A stretch of 64,000 bases of DNA, from assembly GCF_003075415.1 (NCBI RefSeq), contig NZ_QDAH01000006.1, forward strand, positions 1 to 64,000, in the 5' to 3' direction. The notes under the pieces were generated by a model. It searched no databases and was not told the DNA's origin. It worked only from the letters and a program-made list of their open reading frames with translations. The stretch's first letter is position 1. The number at the start of each line of letters is the position of its first letter. The DNA comes from Microvirga sp. KLBC 81 (GTDB taxonomy: Bacteria > Pseudomonadota > Alphaproteobacteria > Rhizobiales > Beijerinckiaceae). A program made the position numbers and the translations under genes. Positions 1 to 7,485 of the stretch are shown in pieces.

Positions 1-150
1 ATCACCGATCTCGGTGTCTTTTCCATCGACAAGAAGGGCGGCTCCGGCATGACCCTGATCGAGCTCGCCGACGGCGTCACGGTCGATGAGATCAGGGCCA
101 AGACGCAAGCCGAGTTCAAGGTCGCGCTGAACGGCAAGCAGGCGGCCTGA
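1..150 (+). CDS. 3-oxoacid CoA-transferase subunit B, C-terminal end (partial)
   Basis: The frame is open from the window edge to a TGA at 148-150 and gives the last 49 residues of a protein. The piece reads ITDLGVFSIDKKGG, then GMTLIELADGVTVDEI and KTQAEFKV. This matches the C-terminal end of the B subunit of succinyl-CoA:3-ketoacid (or 3-oxoadipate) CoA-transferases. These enzymes move CoA between succinyl-CoA and a 3-oxo acid in ketone-body or aromatic degradation. The catalytic Glu lies upstream, outside the window, so the exact substrate cannot be called. A strong hairpin follows 30 bases after the stop. Confidence 0.8.
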   Translation: MTDLGVFSIDKKGGSGMTLIELADGVTVDEIRAKTQAEFKVALNGKQAA

Positions 151-179
151 TCCGTATCATACTGACAGTGTACTTTCTT

Positions 180-210
180 CAGAGGCGGCTTGTCCTTTAA
201 GCCGCCTCTG
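180..210. terminator. Bidirectional intrinsic terminator
   Basis: A perfect 12-bp stem (180-191 with 199-210) encloses a 7-base loop. It lies between the converging CoA-transferase gene and the tautomerase gene, whose stop codon (197-199) falls inside the hairpin. The flanks are T-rich on the plus strand and A/G-rich on the other side, which suits use from both directions. Confidence 0.75.
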
Positions 211-592
211 AACGTTTCTTGCGGTCCTCTTGTGTACGGCCGCCATAGCCCCAACTCTCTGCAGGAACTTCATGGAGGACGATGTAGGTTTCGTCCCTAA
301 GGTCAGGGCCGAGAACCTCTTTCAATAGGGCCATCTCATCCACAATGAAGCGCGCCTTTTCCGAAGGAGAGTTGGTTCCTGCAGTGATCATCGCCTGGAC
401 ATGAGCTGCTACGGGGGCTGCTTCGTTCCCGATGCTCCACCCGCCAGGCTGCGCCTGCTCCACCAGTACCGCCGTCAAAGACGGATTCTTGCCTAGCACC
501 GAGCTCATCAATCGCGTTGTGCCTTCCTGAAGGGCGCGAACCTGATCGCCATGAAGGGAAGGAGCGAGGATCGTCAGGCGAATAAACGGCAT
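197..592 (-). CDS. Tautomerase family protein (4-oxalocrotonate tautomerase-like)
   Basis: This is a 131-residue protein starting MPFIRLTILAPSL. The Pro directly after the initiator Met is the catalytic base that defines the tautomerase/MIF superfamily. The length is about twice that of the short 4-OT subunits, so it may be a two-unit or cis-CaaD/MSAD-like member; only the first half clearly shows the beta-alpha-beta start. The likely reaction is keto-enol tautomerisation or a related step on a small unsaturated acid in the cytoplasm. It is transcribed away from the LysR gene at 697 across a 104-base AT-rich spacer, so that LysR protein is the obvious candidate regulator. The substrate is unknown. 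Confidence 0.75.
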   Translation of the reverse strand: MPFIRLTILAPSLHGDQVRALQEGTTRLMSSVLGKNPSLTAVLVEQAQPGGWSIGNEAAPVAAHVQAMITAGTNSPSEKARFIVDEMALLKEVLGPDLRDETYIVLHEVPAESWGYGGRTQEDRKKRSEAA

Positions 593-696
593 GGATCTCT
601 CCTTGGTCTTGCCAATTGCTCAAGAAGATTAGGGCAGCGTGACTGTTTCGAAAAATTGATTATATTGATCTGAATGTTTGGAATTTCAGAACGATC

Positions 697-1554
697 ATGC
701 CCATCAATCTTGAGACGGATGTTCTGCGCACATTGATTGCGATTTGCGACAACGGCGGGGTCAATCGGGCTGCAGGCATAATTGGTCGCTCCCAATCAGC
801 CGTCAGTTTGCAGATCCGGAAACTGGAACAGCAAGTCGGCACTGCGTTGTTTCAGAAGAAAGGCCGTCGATTGGTTCTGACGGAGGCAGGGGACGTCCTT
901 CTCAATTATGCTCGACGGATCCTGGTCTTGAATGATGACGCAGTCAGTGCGGTCAAAGGACTTGCCATTGAGGGAAGTGTTCGGTTCGGCATGCCGAGCG
1001 ACTTTGCCGAAACCTGGATGCCCACGGTGTTGGGGCGCTTCAAACGGGTTCATCCCGATGTCCACATTGAAGCGAAAGTGGATCGCAATGTTGCGCTCTT
1101 GGAGGCGCTCGATGCGGGTAAGCTCGATCTGGCTCTGGTGTTTGGAAGCAGTCACCGTCCCGACGCAAAGCTTCTCGCAACGCTACCCATAGTTTGGGTT
1201 GGGCCACAGGGCGACCAACCATCGCGCCAGGGCCGGGATGCCGTTCCCTTGGTTCTCTTCGAACCTCCTTGCCTGTTTCGAGAAGCAGGTCTGGAAGCCC
1301 TCAACCAAGCCGGTATTCCATGGCGAGTCAGCTTCACGACTCACAGCCTTGCAGGTGCATGGGCTGCCGTAGGATCCGGTTTAGGCGTGACACCGCGCTT
1401 GGAAATCGCACTGCCTTCGCAAGTCAGGGTTTTGAGAGAGACAGCACTGCCCGCGATGCCGACGATTTCTCTGGCGCTCCATAGCAGCCGACATTCTCTG
1501 TCTCCCGCGGCTCTGCGGTTTCAAGAGAGCTTGCTGGAAACCTTTCCTTTATGA
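697..1554 (+). CDS. LysR family transcriptional regulator
   Basis: This 285-residue protein has an N-terminal winged helix-turn-helix at about residues 5-64, with GGVNRAAGIIGRSQSAVSLQIRKLE followed by G-T-A-L-F, the standard LysR recognition segment. A periplasmic-binding-protein-like effector domain follows from about residue 90. It is divergent from the tautomerase gene, the classical LysR target arrangement. Its last six bases overlap the end of the convergent iron permease gene. The effector is not predictable from sequence. The family assignment is sure; the target is inferred from position. Confidence 0.9.
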   Translation: MPINLETDVLRTLIAICDNGGVNRAAGIIGRSQSAVSLQIRKLEQQVGTALFQKKGRRLVLTEAGDVLLNYARRILVLNDDAVSAVKGLAIEGSVRFGMPSDFAETWMPTVLGRFKRVHPDVHIEAKVDRNVALLEALDAGKLDLALVFGSSHRPDAKLLATLPIVWVGPQGDQPSRQGRDAVPLVLFEPPCLFREAGLEALNQAGIPWRVSFTTHSLAGAWAAVGSGLGVTPRLEIALPSQVRVLRETALPAMPTISLALHSSRHSLSPAALRFQESLLETFPL

Positions 1555-3258
1555 GCTGGATGTTTCCGCAGCCTTTGGCTTGGCCTCTGCGCTCCGCACG
1601 AGCTGGATCACCGGAACGAGGCCGATCAGCACGATGAGCAGTGCGGCCAGAGAGCCATCTTCGAAGCGGCCGCGCGAGGCATACGTATAGACCTGGGTTG
1701 CGAGTGTCTCCGTATTGAGCGGCCGTAGCAGCAGAGTTGCCGGCAATTCCTTGATGCAGTCCACAAAGATCAGAAGCGCGGCACTGGCGAGCGCAGGGCG
1801 CATCAGCGGGATCTGGATGTGCCAGACCATCTCCTTCCGGGATGCGCCCAGCGTGCGCGCGGCATCTTCGAGACTTGGCGAGACGCGATCCAGCCCTGCC
1901 GAGAGCGAGCCCGTGGCAATCGACAGGAAGCGCAGCACATAGGCGATGATGATGCCACCGGCCGTTCCCATGATGAGCAGGCCGAGACGCTCGCCCGTGA
2001 GGCTGCGCCAGAGCGCGCCGATCAGCGAGTCGATCTTTACCAGCGGAGTCATGAGGCCGAGAGCCAAAACGGTGCCGGGCACCGTGTAGCCGAGGCCTGC
2101 CACGAACAAGGTGCTCTTCGTGAGTGAGGATTTGGCAATGCGTGCGGCGGAGACGAGCAGGGTCGCCACCGCCAGCACCGCGAGAGTGGCTGTGACAGAA
2201 AGCCCCACAGTCGTCAGGAGATGTTCGAGAAATTCTTGATCGAGCTGATTGACGAGGCTTCCGCGCAGGATCTCACGAACCAGGAAGACAAGCGGCAGGA
2301 CGAAGCCGAGGAAGACCGGGATAGTGCAGAGCACCGTCGCGAGCCATGCGCGACCGCCGAAGAGAGGCGCAGGATGCACCACGCGTGAACGCTTGGCGGA
2401 GGTGGCATAGCGCCGATCCTTGCGGCCATAGCGTTCGATCAGGATCAGCGCGACGACGAGGGCGAGCATCACGCAGGCGATCTGCGCTGCGCCTGCAAGA
2501 CTGCCGCGATTGAGCCAGGTGTTGTAGACGGAGACGGTCAGCGTGCGCACCCCGAGATATTCGCTCGCGCCGATGTCGTTCAACGCTTCGAGCAGCGCGA
2601 GCGACAGGCCGACGGCCAGGGCAGGGCGGGCGAGGGGGAGCGCGATGACGCGGAAGAGCTTGAGACGGCTCGCGCCGAGCACGCGGGCCACTTCCAGCAT
2701 GCTCGCGCTCTGCGTCAGGAACATCGCGCGCGCGGCGATGTAGACATAAGGGTAGAGCACGGCGGACATCACGACAATGCAGCCGTAAAGCGAACGGACT
2801 TCCGGAAACCAGTAATCGGACCGCAATTTCCAGCCCATCAGATCGCGCAAGGCCATTTGGACGAGGCCCGCAGAGTCGAAAAGCTCCACGTAGATGTATG
2901 CCGTGATGTAGGTGGGCACGGCGAGCGGCAAGGGCAGAAGCCACACCAGAATATTGCGGCCAGGAAAGCGATGCGCCGTGACGAGCCAGGCGGATGTAAC
3001 GCCCATGGAGCCTGCAACGACGGCGATGCCTGCAAGCAGCGCCAGCGTATCGACGATGCTCGCCGGCAGCACATTCCGGATCAGATGAGGCCAGATTTCC
3101 GCATCGCCCTCCGCCGCGATTCCGATCAGCGCCGCGATTGGCATGAACACAAGCAGCCCCACCGCCGCCACGGCGGCGGAGAGCCACCACGGAATGCGCT
3201 TGGCCGTGCGCCAGGGGCCGAAGCGGAAGAGGGACGATGCTTCTGCGGTTGCTTTCAA
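1549..3258 (-). CDS. Ferric iron ABC transporter permease (FbpB-like, fused two-domain)
   Basis: The 569-residue integral membrane protein has about 12 hydrophobic segments and two copies of the inner-membrane transport module. Each copy carries an EAA-type loop: ARVLGASRLKLFRVIALPLARPAL at about residues 190-215 and ARTLGASRKEMVWHIQIPLMRPAL at about 465-490. Duplicated permeases of this length are typical of the FbpB/SfuB/ThiP group for Fe3+ or thiamine. The gene follows a ferric-binding-protein gene by 71 bases on the same strand, which favours iron. No FbpC ATPase lies next to it, so the ATPase must be encoded elsewhere or shared. Confidence 0.88.
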   Translation of the reverse strand: MKATAEASSLFRFGPWRTAKRIPWWLSAAVAAVGLLVFMPIAALIGIAAEGDAEIWPHLIRNVLPASIVDTLALLAGIAVVAGSMGVTSAWLVTAHRFPGRNILVWLLPLPLAVPTYITAYIYVELFDSAGLVQMALRDLMGWKLRSDYWFPEVRSLYGCIVVMSAVLYPYVYIAARAMFLTQSASMLEVARVLGASRLKLFRVIALPLARPALAVGLSLALLEALNDIGASEYLGVRTLTVSVYNTWLNRGSLAGAAQIACVMLALVVALILIERYGRKDRRYATSAKRSRVVHPAPLFGGRAWLATVLCTIPVFLGFVLPLVFLVREILRGSLVNQLDQEFLEHLLTTVGLSVTATLAVLAVATLLVSAARIAKSSLTKSTLFVAGLGYTVPGTVLALGLMTPLVKIDSLIGALWRSLTGERLGLLIMGTAGGIIIAYVLRFLSIATGSLSAGLDRVSPSLEDAARTLGASRKEMVWHIQIPLMRPALASAALLIFVDCIKELPATLLLRPLNTETLATQVYTYASRGRFEDGSLAALLIVLIGLVPVIQLVRSAEAKPKAAETSSS

Positions 3259-3266
3259 AGCGAAAT

Positions 3267-3290
3267 GGCGCCGCCGTCGCCGGCGGCGCC
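3267..3290. repeat. GC-rich hairpin between fbpA-like and fbpB-like genes
   Basis: A perfect 10-bp GC stem (3267-3276 with 3281-3290) has a 4-base loop. It lies in the 71-base gap between the binding-protein gene and the permease gene. There is no U-run on the minus strand, so it more likely stabilises or partly attenuates the message. That would allow more binding protein than permease, as is usual in such operons (inference). Confidence 0.55.
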
Positions 3291-3329
3291 TCCTATGAGT
3301 GTGGCAGCTTCAAGAACTGCTCTTAGGCC

Positions 3330-4373
3330 TTATTGATCGAAGCCGACTTTGTCGACCAGTTCGCTGGCCTTCTTACGCAGCTTGGCGATCTCCGCAATCG
3401 ACACGTTGTCCGCCTTGAGCTCGCCGAAGGAGGCGATGGTCGGATGGATCGCGATGCCGGCCTTGATCGGATATTCCGAGTTGGCTTCGGCATGGATGCG
3501 CTGCGAGTCGTTGGAGACCATGAACTCCATGAACTTCAGGGCATTCGCCTTGTTCGGCGCGTGCTTGGCGAGAGCAAGGCCGGAGACGTTCACGTGGGTG
3601 CCGCCGCCCTGGAAGGTGGGCAGGATCACGTTGATCGCCTCGCCCCACTTCTTCTGCTCCTCGTCCTTGCCGTTGCGCATGAGCGAGACGTAGTAGGTGT
3701 TGCCGATGCCGATGTCGCAGACGCCGGCCAGGATGTCCTTGGCCTGCTCGCGGTCGCCGCCCGACGGCTTCTTGGCGAGGTTCGCCTTCACGCCCTTAAG
3801 CCATTCCTCGGCCTTCGCCTCGCCCATGTGAGCGATCGCGGCGGCGATGAGGCTGATGTTGTAGAGATGCTGGCCCGAGCGGATGCAGACCTTGCCCTTC
3901 CACTTGGGATCGGCGAGCTCTTCGTAAGAGATCTTGTCCTGCTTCACGCGGTCCTTGGAGGCATAAACCACACGGGCGCGCAGCGCGATGCCGAACCAGT
4001 GACCTTCCGGATCGCGGTAGGCGGCAGGGACCACCTTCTCGAGCGCTTCGGACTTCACCGGTTGCGTCACGCCGTAGTCCTTGGCGGCCTGCAGGCGACC
4101 GATATCGACAGTCAGGATCACGTCGGCAGGGCTGTTCTCGCCCTCGGTGCGGATGCGCTCCTCAAGGCCGTTATTGATGAAGATCGTGTTGACCTGGATG
4201 CCGGTCTCTTTGGTGAACTCGTCGAGGACCGGCTTGATGAGGCCCGGCTCACGGGTCGTGTAGATGTTCAGCGCTTCCGCGGCGGAGGCGGAGAACGTGG
4301 AACCAGCCAGGGTGCCGAGAGCGGCAGCGCCGAACGCAAGGCTGCGTGCAAATTGCATTGTCAGCATCATCAA
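3330..4373 (-). CDS. Fe(3+) ABC transporter substrate-binding protein
   Basis: The 347-residue protein has a signal peptide ending near SASAAEA (about residue 33). Mature features match FbpA/FutA ferric-binding proteins: LNIYTTREPGLIKPVLDEF at the start, PADVILTVDIGRL, a DPKWKGKVCIRSGQHLYN segment, and IGIGNTYYVSLM carrying the paired tyrosines typical of the Fe3+ site. It would bind ferric iron in the periplasm and deliver it to the permease downstream. The start ATG at 4373 follows GAAGGATCTTG. The intergenic region 4374-4512 is AT-rich and presumably holds the iron-responsive promoter, but no clear Irr or RirA box is visible. Confidence 0.9.
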   Translation of the reverse strand: MMMLTMQFARSLAFGAAALGTLAGSTFSASAAEALNIYTTREPGLIKPVLDEFTKETGIQVNTIFINNGLEERIRTEGENSPADVILTVDIGRLQAAKDYGVTQPVKSEALEKVVPAAYRDPEGHWFGIALRARVVYASKDRVKQDKISYEELADPKWKGKVCIRSGQHLYNISLIAAAIAHMGEAKAEEWLKGVKANLAKKPSGGDREQAKDILAGVCDIGIGNTYYVSLMRNGKDEEQKKWGEAINVILPTFQGGGTHVNVSGLALAKHAPNKANALKFMEFMVSNDSQRIHAEANSEYPIKAGIAIHPTIASFGELKADNVSIAEIAKLRKKASELVDKVGFDQ

Positions 4374-4512
4374 GATCCTTCACCAAGTAGAACAGGTTCA
4401 AGACCTGTCCCGGATGGCTGCAAGAACCATGATGGTGATGTCCGGTCAAGGAAAATGTAAGCTAAAACAATAACTTATAGGACTTCTAAACTGGATGTTG
4501 TTTGGAGGCATT

Positions 4513-5211
4513 CTAAGCTGAGGCCACCTGTCGAAGGAACGGAGTCTCTGCCGTCGCATTCTTCAGTCGTGCGATCTCTGCTTCCATCATCTCCATGTTC
4601 TTGAACATGCGCTCGCTCGTCAGTCGCAGGAAGTAGAAGCCGAATTCGGGATTCTGGAAGTAGAGCTGGCGAACCTCATCGTAGGAGATGTTCAGCACTT
4701 CGCCGTCTTCCAGGCATTCGAGAGTCTGGGTGCGCCTGTTGTCGGGCGACATGAAGCCCATCTCGCCCACGACCTGTCCCTGCACCAGCTCGATGTTGAG
4801 TTCCTTCAGGCGGTAGCGGCCGGCGAGGGTGTAGAACATGCAGGTGGCGCTATCGCCTTTTGCAAACAGGATCTCTCCCGCTTTCACCGTGCGACGGGTC
4901 ATGAACGGCTTGAGCCATTCCATGGAGAGATCGCTTTTCGATGCCTGCTTCACCTGTTTGATCAGCCGGATCATTTGGTAGAGCCGAACCGTGTTGAGGG
5001 GGAGGAGGATCAGGTTGACCGTGATGCTCGGATAGGCCCGCATGAACACCGCATAGGTGAGCGATACCGCGTTCGTGGCAATGCCGACGCAGCGCAGGGG
5101 AATGATCGTGCGCATCGCGCTGCCGGTGATGGCGAGAATGGCCGCCAGCCATGCCAGTCCATCGAGCCAGGTCATTCCGTCGAGCCAAGCCAAAGCGTCG
5201 GTCCATGTCAT
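4513..5211 (-). CDS. Membrane-anchored cyclic nucleotide-binding domain protein
   Basis: The start at 5211 was chosen because AAGGGGGAG lies six bases upstream; an ATG at 5232 has no such site. The 232-residue protein begins with an imperfectly repeated TWxDxLAWLDG segment. It then has two or three membrane helices (about residues 18-85) and a CRP-type cyclic nucleotide-binding beta-roll (about 100-210) with VKAGEILFAKGDSATCMFYTL and VVGEMGFMSPDNRRTQTLEC. There is no C-terminal HTH, so it is not a CRP-like regulator. The layout resembles rhizobial Popeye-like membrane cNMP sensors. Cyclase genes at 20552 and 51756 could supply a ligand (inference). Confidence 0.8.
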   Translation of the reverse strand: MTWTDALAWLDGMTWLDGLAWLAAILAITGSAMRTIIPLRCVGIATNAVSLTYAVFMRAYPSITVNLILLPLNTVRLYQMIRLIKQVKQASKSDLSMEWLKPFMTRRTVKAGEILFAKGDSATCMFYTLAGRYRLKELNIELVQGQVVGEMGFMSPDNRRTQTLECLEDGEVLNISYDEVRQLYFQNPEFGFYFLRLTSERMFKNMEMMEAEIARLKNATAETPFLRQVASA

Positions 5212-5321
5212 GAGATGCTCCCCCTTATGCATTCCGTAGCGTCATATACCACTAAGCGTCACCGTGGCGACAGCTGTGCTTTGGCGCACCTGGAGGTAGC
5301 TCAATCGGTGTTTCGCCCATG

Positions 5322-5352
5322 AAAAAGGCCCCGCTGGGAGCCTTGGGTCTTT
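5322..5352 (-). terminator. Intrinsic terminator of the small lipoprotein gene
   Basis: On the minus strand an 8-bp stem with one G-U pair (5324-5331 with 5345-5352) leads into a run of five T (5322-5326). It lies 25 bases past the stop codon of the lipoprotein gene at 5377-5619. Confidence 0.65.
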
Positions 5353-5376
5353 CATGGATCTGCCTTTAGGCGATGC

Positions 5377-5619
5377 TCAGGGGCTCGCCGCCGGGCGCCG
5401 AGGCACAAGTCGGTCAGGCACGCTTAAGCCCTGACGCTGAGGCTGCTGCGCATTCGTGGTTGGGCCCACGGCGGTACGGTTCGGCACGCTGCCTGTCGCG
5501 GATGGAGGCGGAGGAACGTCCGTGCGAGGCAGCACGCCCTGGGGTGCAGGGGAGATCGAACATCCACCCAGTGCCAGCCCGGCGAAGCAAAGAAGAGAAA
5601 AGATCATTTTCTGACGCAT
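5377..5619 (-). CDS. Small proline-rich lipoprotein
   Basis: The start at 5619 gives an 80-residue protein, MRQKMIFSLLCFAGLALGGC, whose first 20 residues form a lipoprotein signal with lipobox LGGC. The frame stays open upstream, but that extension lacks signal-peptide character. The mature part is short, Pro/Gln-rich and low-complexity (SISPAPQGVLP, VPPPPSATGSVP). It is probably a periplasm-facing lipid-anchored protein with no enzymatic domain. It diverges from the pentapeptide-repeat gene. The function is unknown. Confidence 0.7.
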   Translation of the reverse strand: MRQKMIFSLLCFAGLALGGCSISPAPQGVLPRTDVPPPPSATGSVPNRTAVGPTTNAQQPQRQGLSVPDRLVPRRPAASP

Positions 5620-5772
5620 GATATATTCCCCAGTTCCGCTGCATAAGCTAGGCCGTAGATGCGCTAAGTCGAGTCCTGGCGTGCATCCGATATTCCTTGA
5701 ATGGGGCTCCCCCGCAAAGCAGCGAGACCTACTTTTAAGAGTGGTTTCAATTCCGCAACCAAAGAGGAGCAC

Positions 5773-6561
5773 ATGGGGCCTCATTGCTGGACGGTGCGCA
5801 CATGGTCATCTGGCAAAGAGATAGGCCGGCTTGCGGGAGCGGCGTTGATGCTTGCGGTCTTCGGCGGGGCAGCCGAAGCCAAGTGCCAGGACTCGCCTGG
5901 GCCCGGCGCCGATTGGTCGGGATGTTCCAAGGCACGCGTCATGCTGAGCGGAGAGGACCTGACCGGCACGATTTTCCAGCGATCGCTCCTGACCGCGAGC
6001 GATTTCGGAGGCTCGAAGATGGTGGGAGCCAATCTCAGTGAGACGGAGATCAGTCGTGCCCGCTTTGAGAAAGCCGATCTGTCGAAAGCCAATTTCACCA
6101 AAGCACTAGGATGGCGAGCGAACTTTGCCGAGGCCGTGTTGACTGAAGCGAATTTCGCTTCCGCCGACATGAATCGTTCGAATTTTGCAAAGGTTCAAGC
6201 CTCGGGCGCCAACTTCCTGAAGTCGGAATTGAATCGCTCGGACTTCAGCGGCGCCAATCTCGAACGCGCCGATATGTCGAAGGCCGAACTGGCCCGAGTA
6301 ATCTTTCAGCAAGCGAATCTGCGAGGCGTGAATTTCAGCTATTCCAATCTTTCCCGGGCGCATTTGGAAGGCTTGGCGCTTCAGGATGTGACCGTGTCTG
6401 GGGCCTACCTTTACCTGACGCAGCTGGGTGGTGCTGATTTGACCGCTGTAAAAGGCCTGACGCAGGCGCAGATCGACATGGCCTGCGGCGATGAGCGAAC
6501 GAAGCTCCCCACGGGCCTCTCGGCTCCGAGGACGTGGCCATGTCACACTGACGAGGATTGA
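5773..6561 (+). CDS. Secreted pentapeptide repeat protein
   Basis: The start at 5773 follows GAGGAG; a longer frame from 5701 lacks a site. The 262-residue protein has an N-terminal hydrophobic signal (about residues 18-36, ending AEA). About 25 tandem pentapeptides of the A(D/N)LXX pattern follow from roughly residue 55 to 215, for example GANLS, KADLS, KANFT, EANFA, SGANF. These fold into a right-handed square beta-helix. Export suggests an envelope role rather than the gyrase-protecting role of cytosolic Qnr/MfpA relatives. Its exact role is unknown. Confidence 0.85.
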   Translation: MGPHCWTVRTWSSGKEIGRLAGAALMLAVFGGAAEAKCQDSPGPGADWSGCSKARVMLSGEDLTGTIFQRSLLTASDFGGSKMVGANLSETEISRARFEKADLSKANFTKALGWRANFAEAVLTEANFASADMNRSNFAKVQASGANFLKSELNRSDFSGANLERADMSKAELARVIFQQANLRGVNFSYSNLSRAHLEGLALQDVTVSGAYLYLTQLGGADLTAVKGLTQAQIDMACGDERTKLPTGLSAPRTWPCHTDED

Positions 6562-6598
6562 AAGACCCACAAGCTGAAACAAAGCGTCAGCTTAACCG

Positions 6599-7108
6599 TT
6601 GGATTCCGCGAGGATTCGAAATGCGAGTTCTCTGATTGACTGGAGTGGGCCCAAGGTGACGACGCTCAAGGAATTCGAGGACGCCCTTCGCGAGCAGGGC
6701 ATGCACATGGCTCTGGCTATTCTGGAGAAACTGCGTGAGCGGGACCGAGTGACACGCTCAGTGGCACCGGCGCGCCGCATCGCCGGTCGGAAGATGACAC
6801 CTGAACTTGCCCGCCGCATTCTCGAACTCCATGCGACCACGGAAATGACCCAACAGGAAATCGCCTTCGAGCTTGGGGTCAACCAGGGGCGGGTCAATGA
6901 AGTCATCAAGCGCGGTAAGTGGCTGAGCGAGGATCCTGAGGCTCCTGAGGCCGTTGCACGGGACCGCGCGAAAGCCAGGATGACAAGGGCAACCGCACGG
7001 AATACGTCCAAGGGGCAGAAAACCAATGCCGCTTCATTCTCCGGTGCGAAGAAACGGAAGAACGGTGCCAGTCCTAATCAGGCACAGCTTATCCTCGGCG
7101 ATCTGTAA
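6599..7108 (+). CDS. HTH-containing hypothetical protein
   Basis: The frame opens at TTG 6599; a GTG at 6656 preceded by GGAG is an equally good start (150 residues). The centre reads MTPELARRILELHATTEM then TQQEIAFELGVNQGRVNEVIK, a clear helix-turn-helix of the sigma-region-4/resolvase kind. The C-terminal third is Lys/Arg/Ala/Ser-rich and looks disordered. It is probably a DNA-binding protein. No partner gene is linked and the targets are unknown. Confidence 0.65.
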   Translation: MDSARIRNASSLIDWSGPKVTTLKEFEDALREQGMHMALAILEKLRERDRVTRSVAPARRIAGRKMTPELARRILELHATTEMTQQEIAFELGVNQGRVNEVIKRGKWLSEDPEAPEAVARDRAKARMTRATARNTSKGQKTNAASFSGAKKRKNGASPNQAQLILGDL

Positions 7109-7190
7109 TTCGGTTTAGGTCGAAGCTCACCGGAGAGCACAGTCGTGCCGCACCATCTCCTCATGGATTTAATGAGCTTTGCCAGAAAAA

Positions 7191-7211
7191 ACCCTGCCCG
7201 GAGGGCAGGGT
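7191..7211 (-). terminator. Strong minus-strand intrinsic terminator without an assigned gene
   Basis: A perfect 9-bp GC-rich stem (7191-7199 with 7203-7211) with a 3-base loop is followed on the minus strand by six T (7185-7190). No protein gene runs on the minus strand into it; the next gene upstream in that direction is on the other strand. It may end a small RNA, or act on the message of the HTH gene from the plus side. Confidence 0.6.
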
Positions 7212-7354
7212 AAGGATTCTCCTCGCCTTCGGAAACTATCCGAAAACATTGTAAGTGGGACACATCGTAAAGAACTTGTCAAATTATTTATTGTAATCGC
7301 CCTTGAAAATCTTCGATTTCAAGGAATATAAGCGTAAACCGCCATAGTCTACTC

Positions 7355-7372
7355 AAAAGTAGTACTACTTTT
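7355..7372. promoter_or_regulatory. Perfect 18-bp palindrome upstream of the outer-membrane protein gene
   Basis: AAAAGTAGTACTACTTTT is a perfect 18-base inverted repeat with no spacer. It is about 115 bases upstream of the barrel-protein start, within a 370-base AT-rich intergenic region (7109-7485). This fits a dimeric regulator binding site. The regulator is unknown. Confidence 0.45.
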
Positions 7373-7485
7373 TTATCTTTCAGAATTGTCGCGCTGCTAC
7401 AGGGTGTTGCAGATCTGTCATAGCCTTCTTCTGTGGTGCCTCCATAAACTGCCCTGGTTATCCCCTCGCACAAAGGATGGCGGTT

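Noticed and set aside
3333..4460. A 375-codon plus-strand frame antisense to the ferric-binding-protein gene
   Set aside because: It is low in complexity and has no homologous motif, while the opposite strand gives a complete binding protein with a signal peptide.
5619..5650. GGAAC-N16-CGTC on the minus strand, near the EcfG consensus
   Set aside because: The -10 element would fall on the start codon of the lipoprotein gene, so transcription would begin inside the coding sequence; the last base also differs from CGTT.
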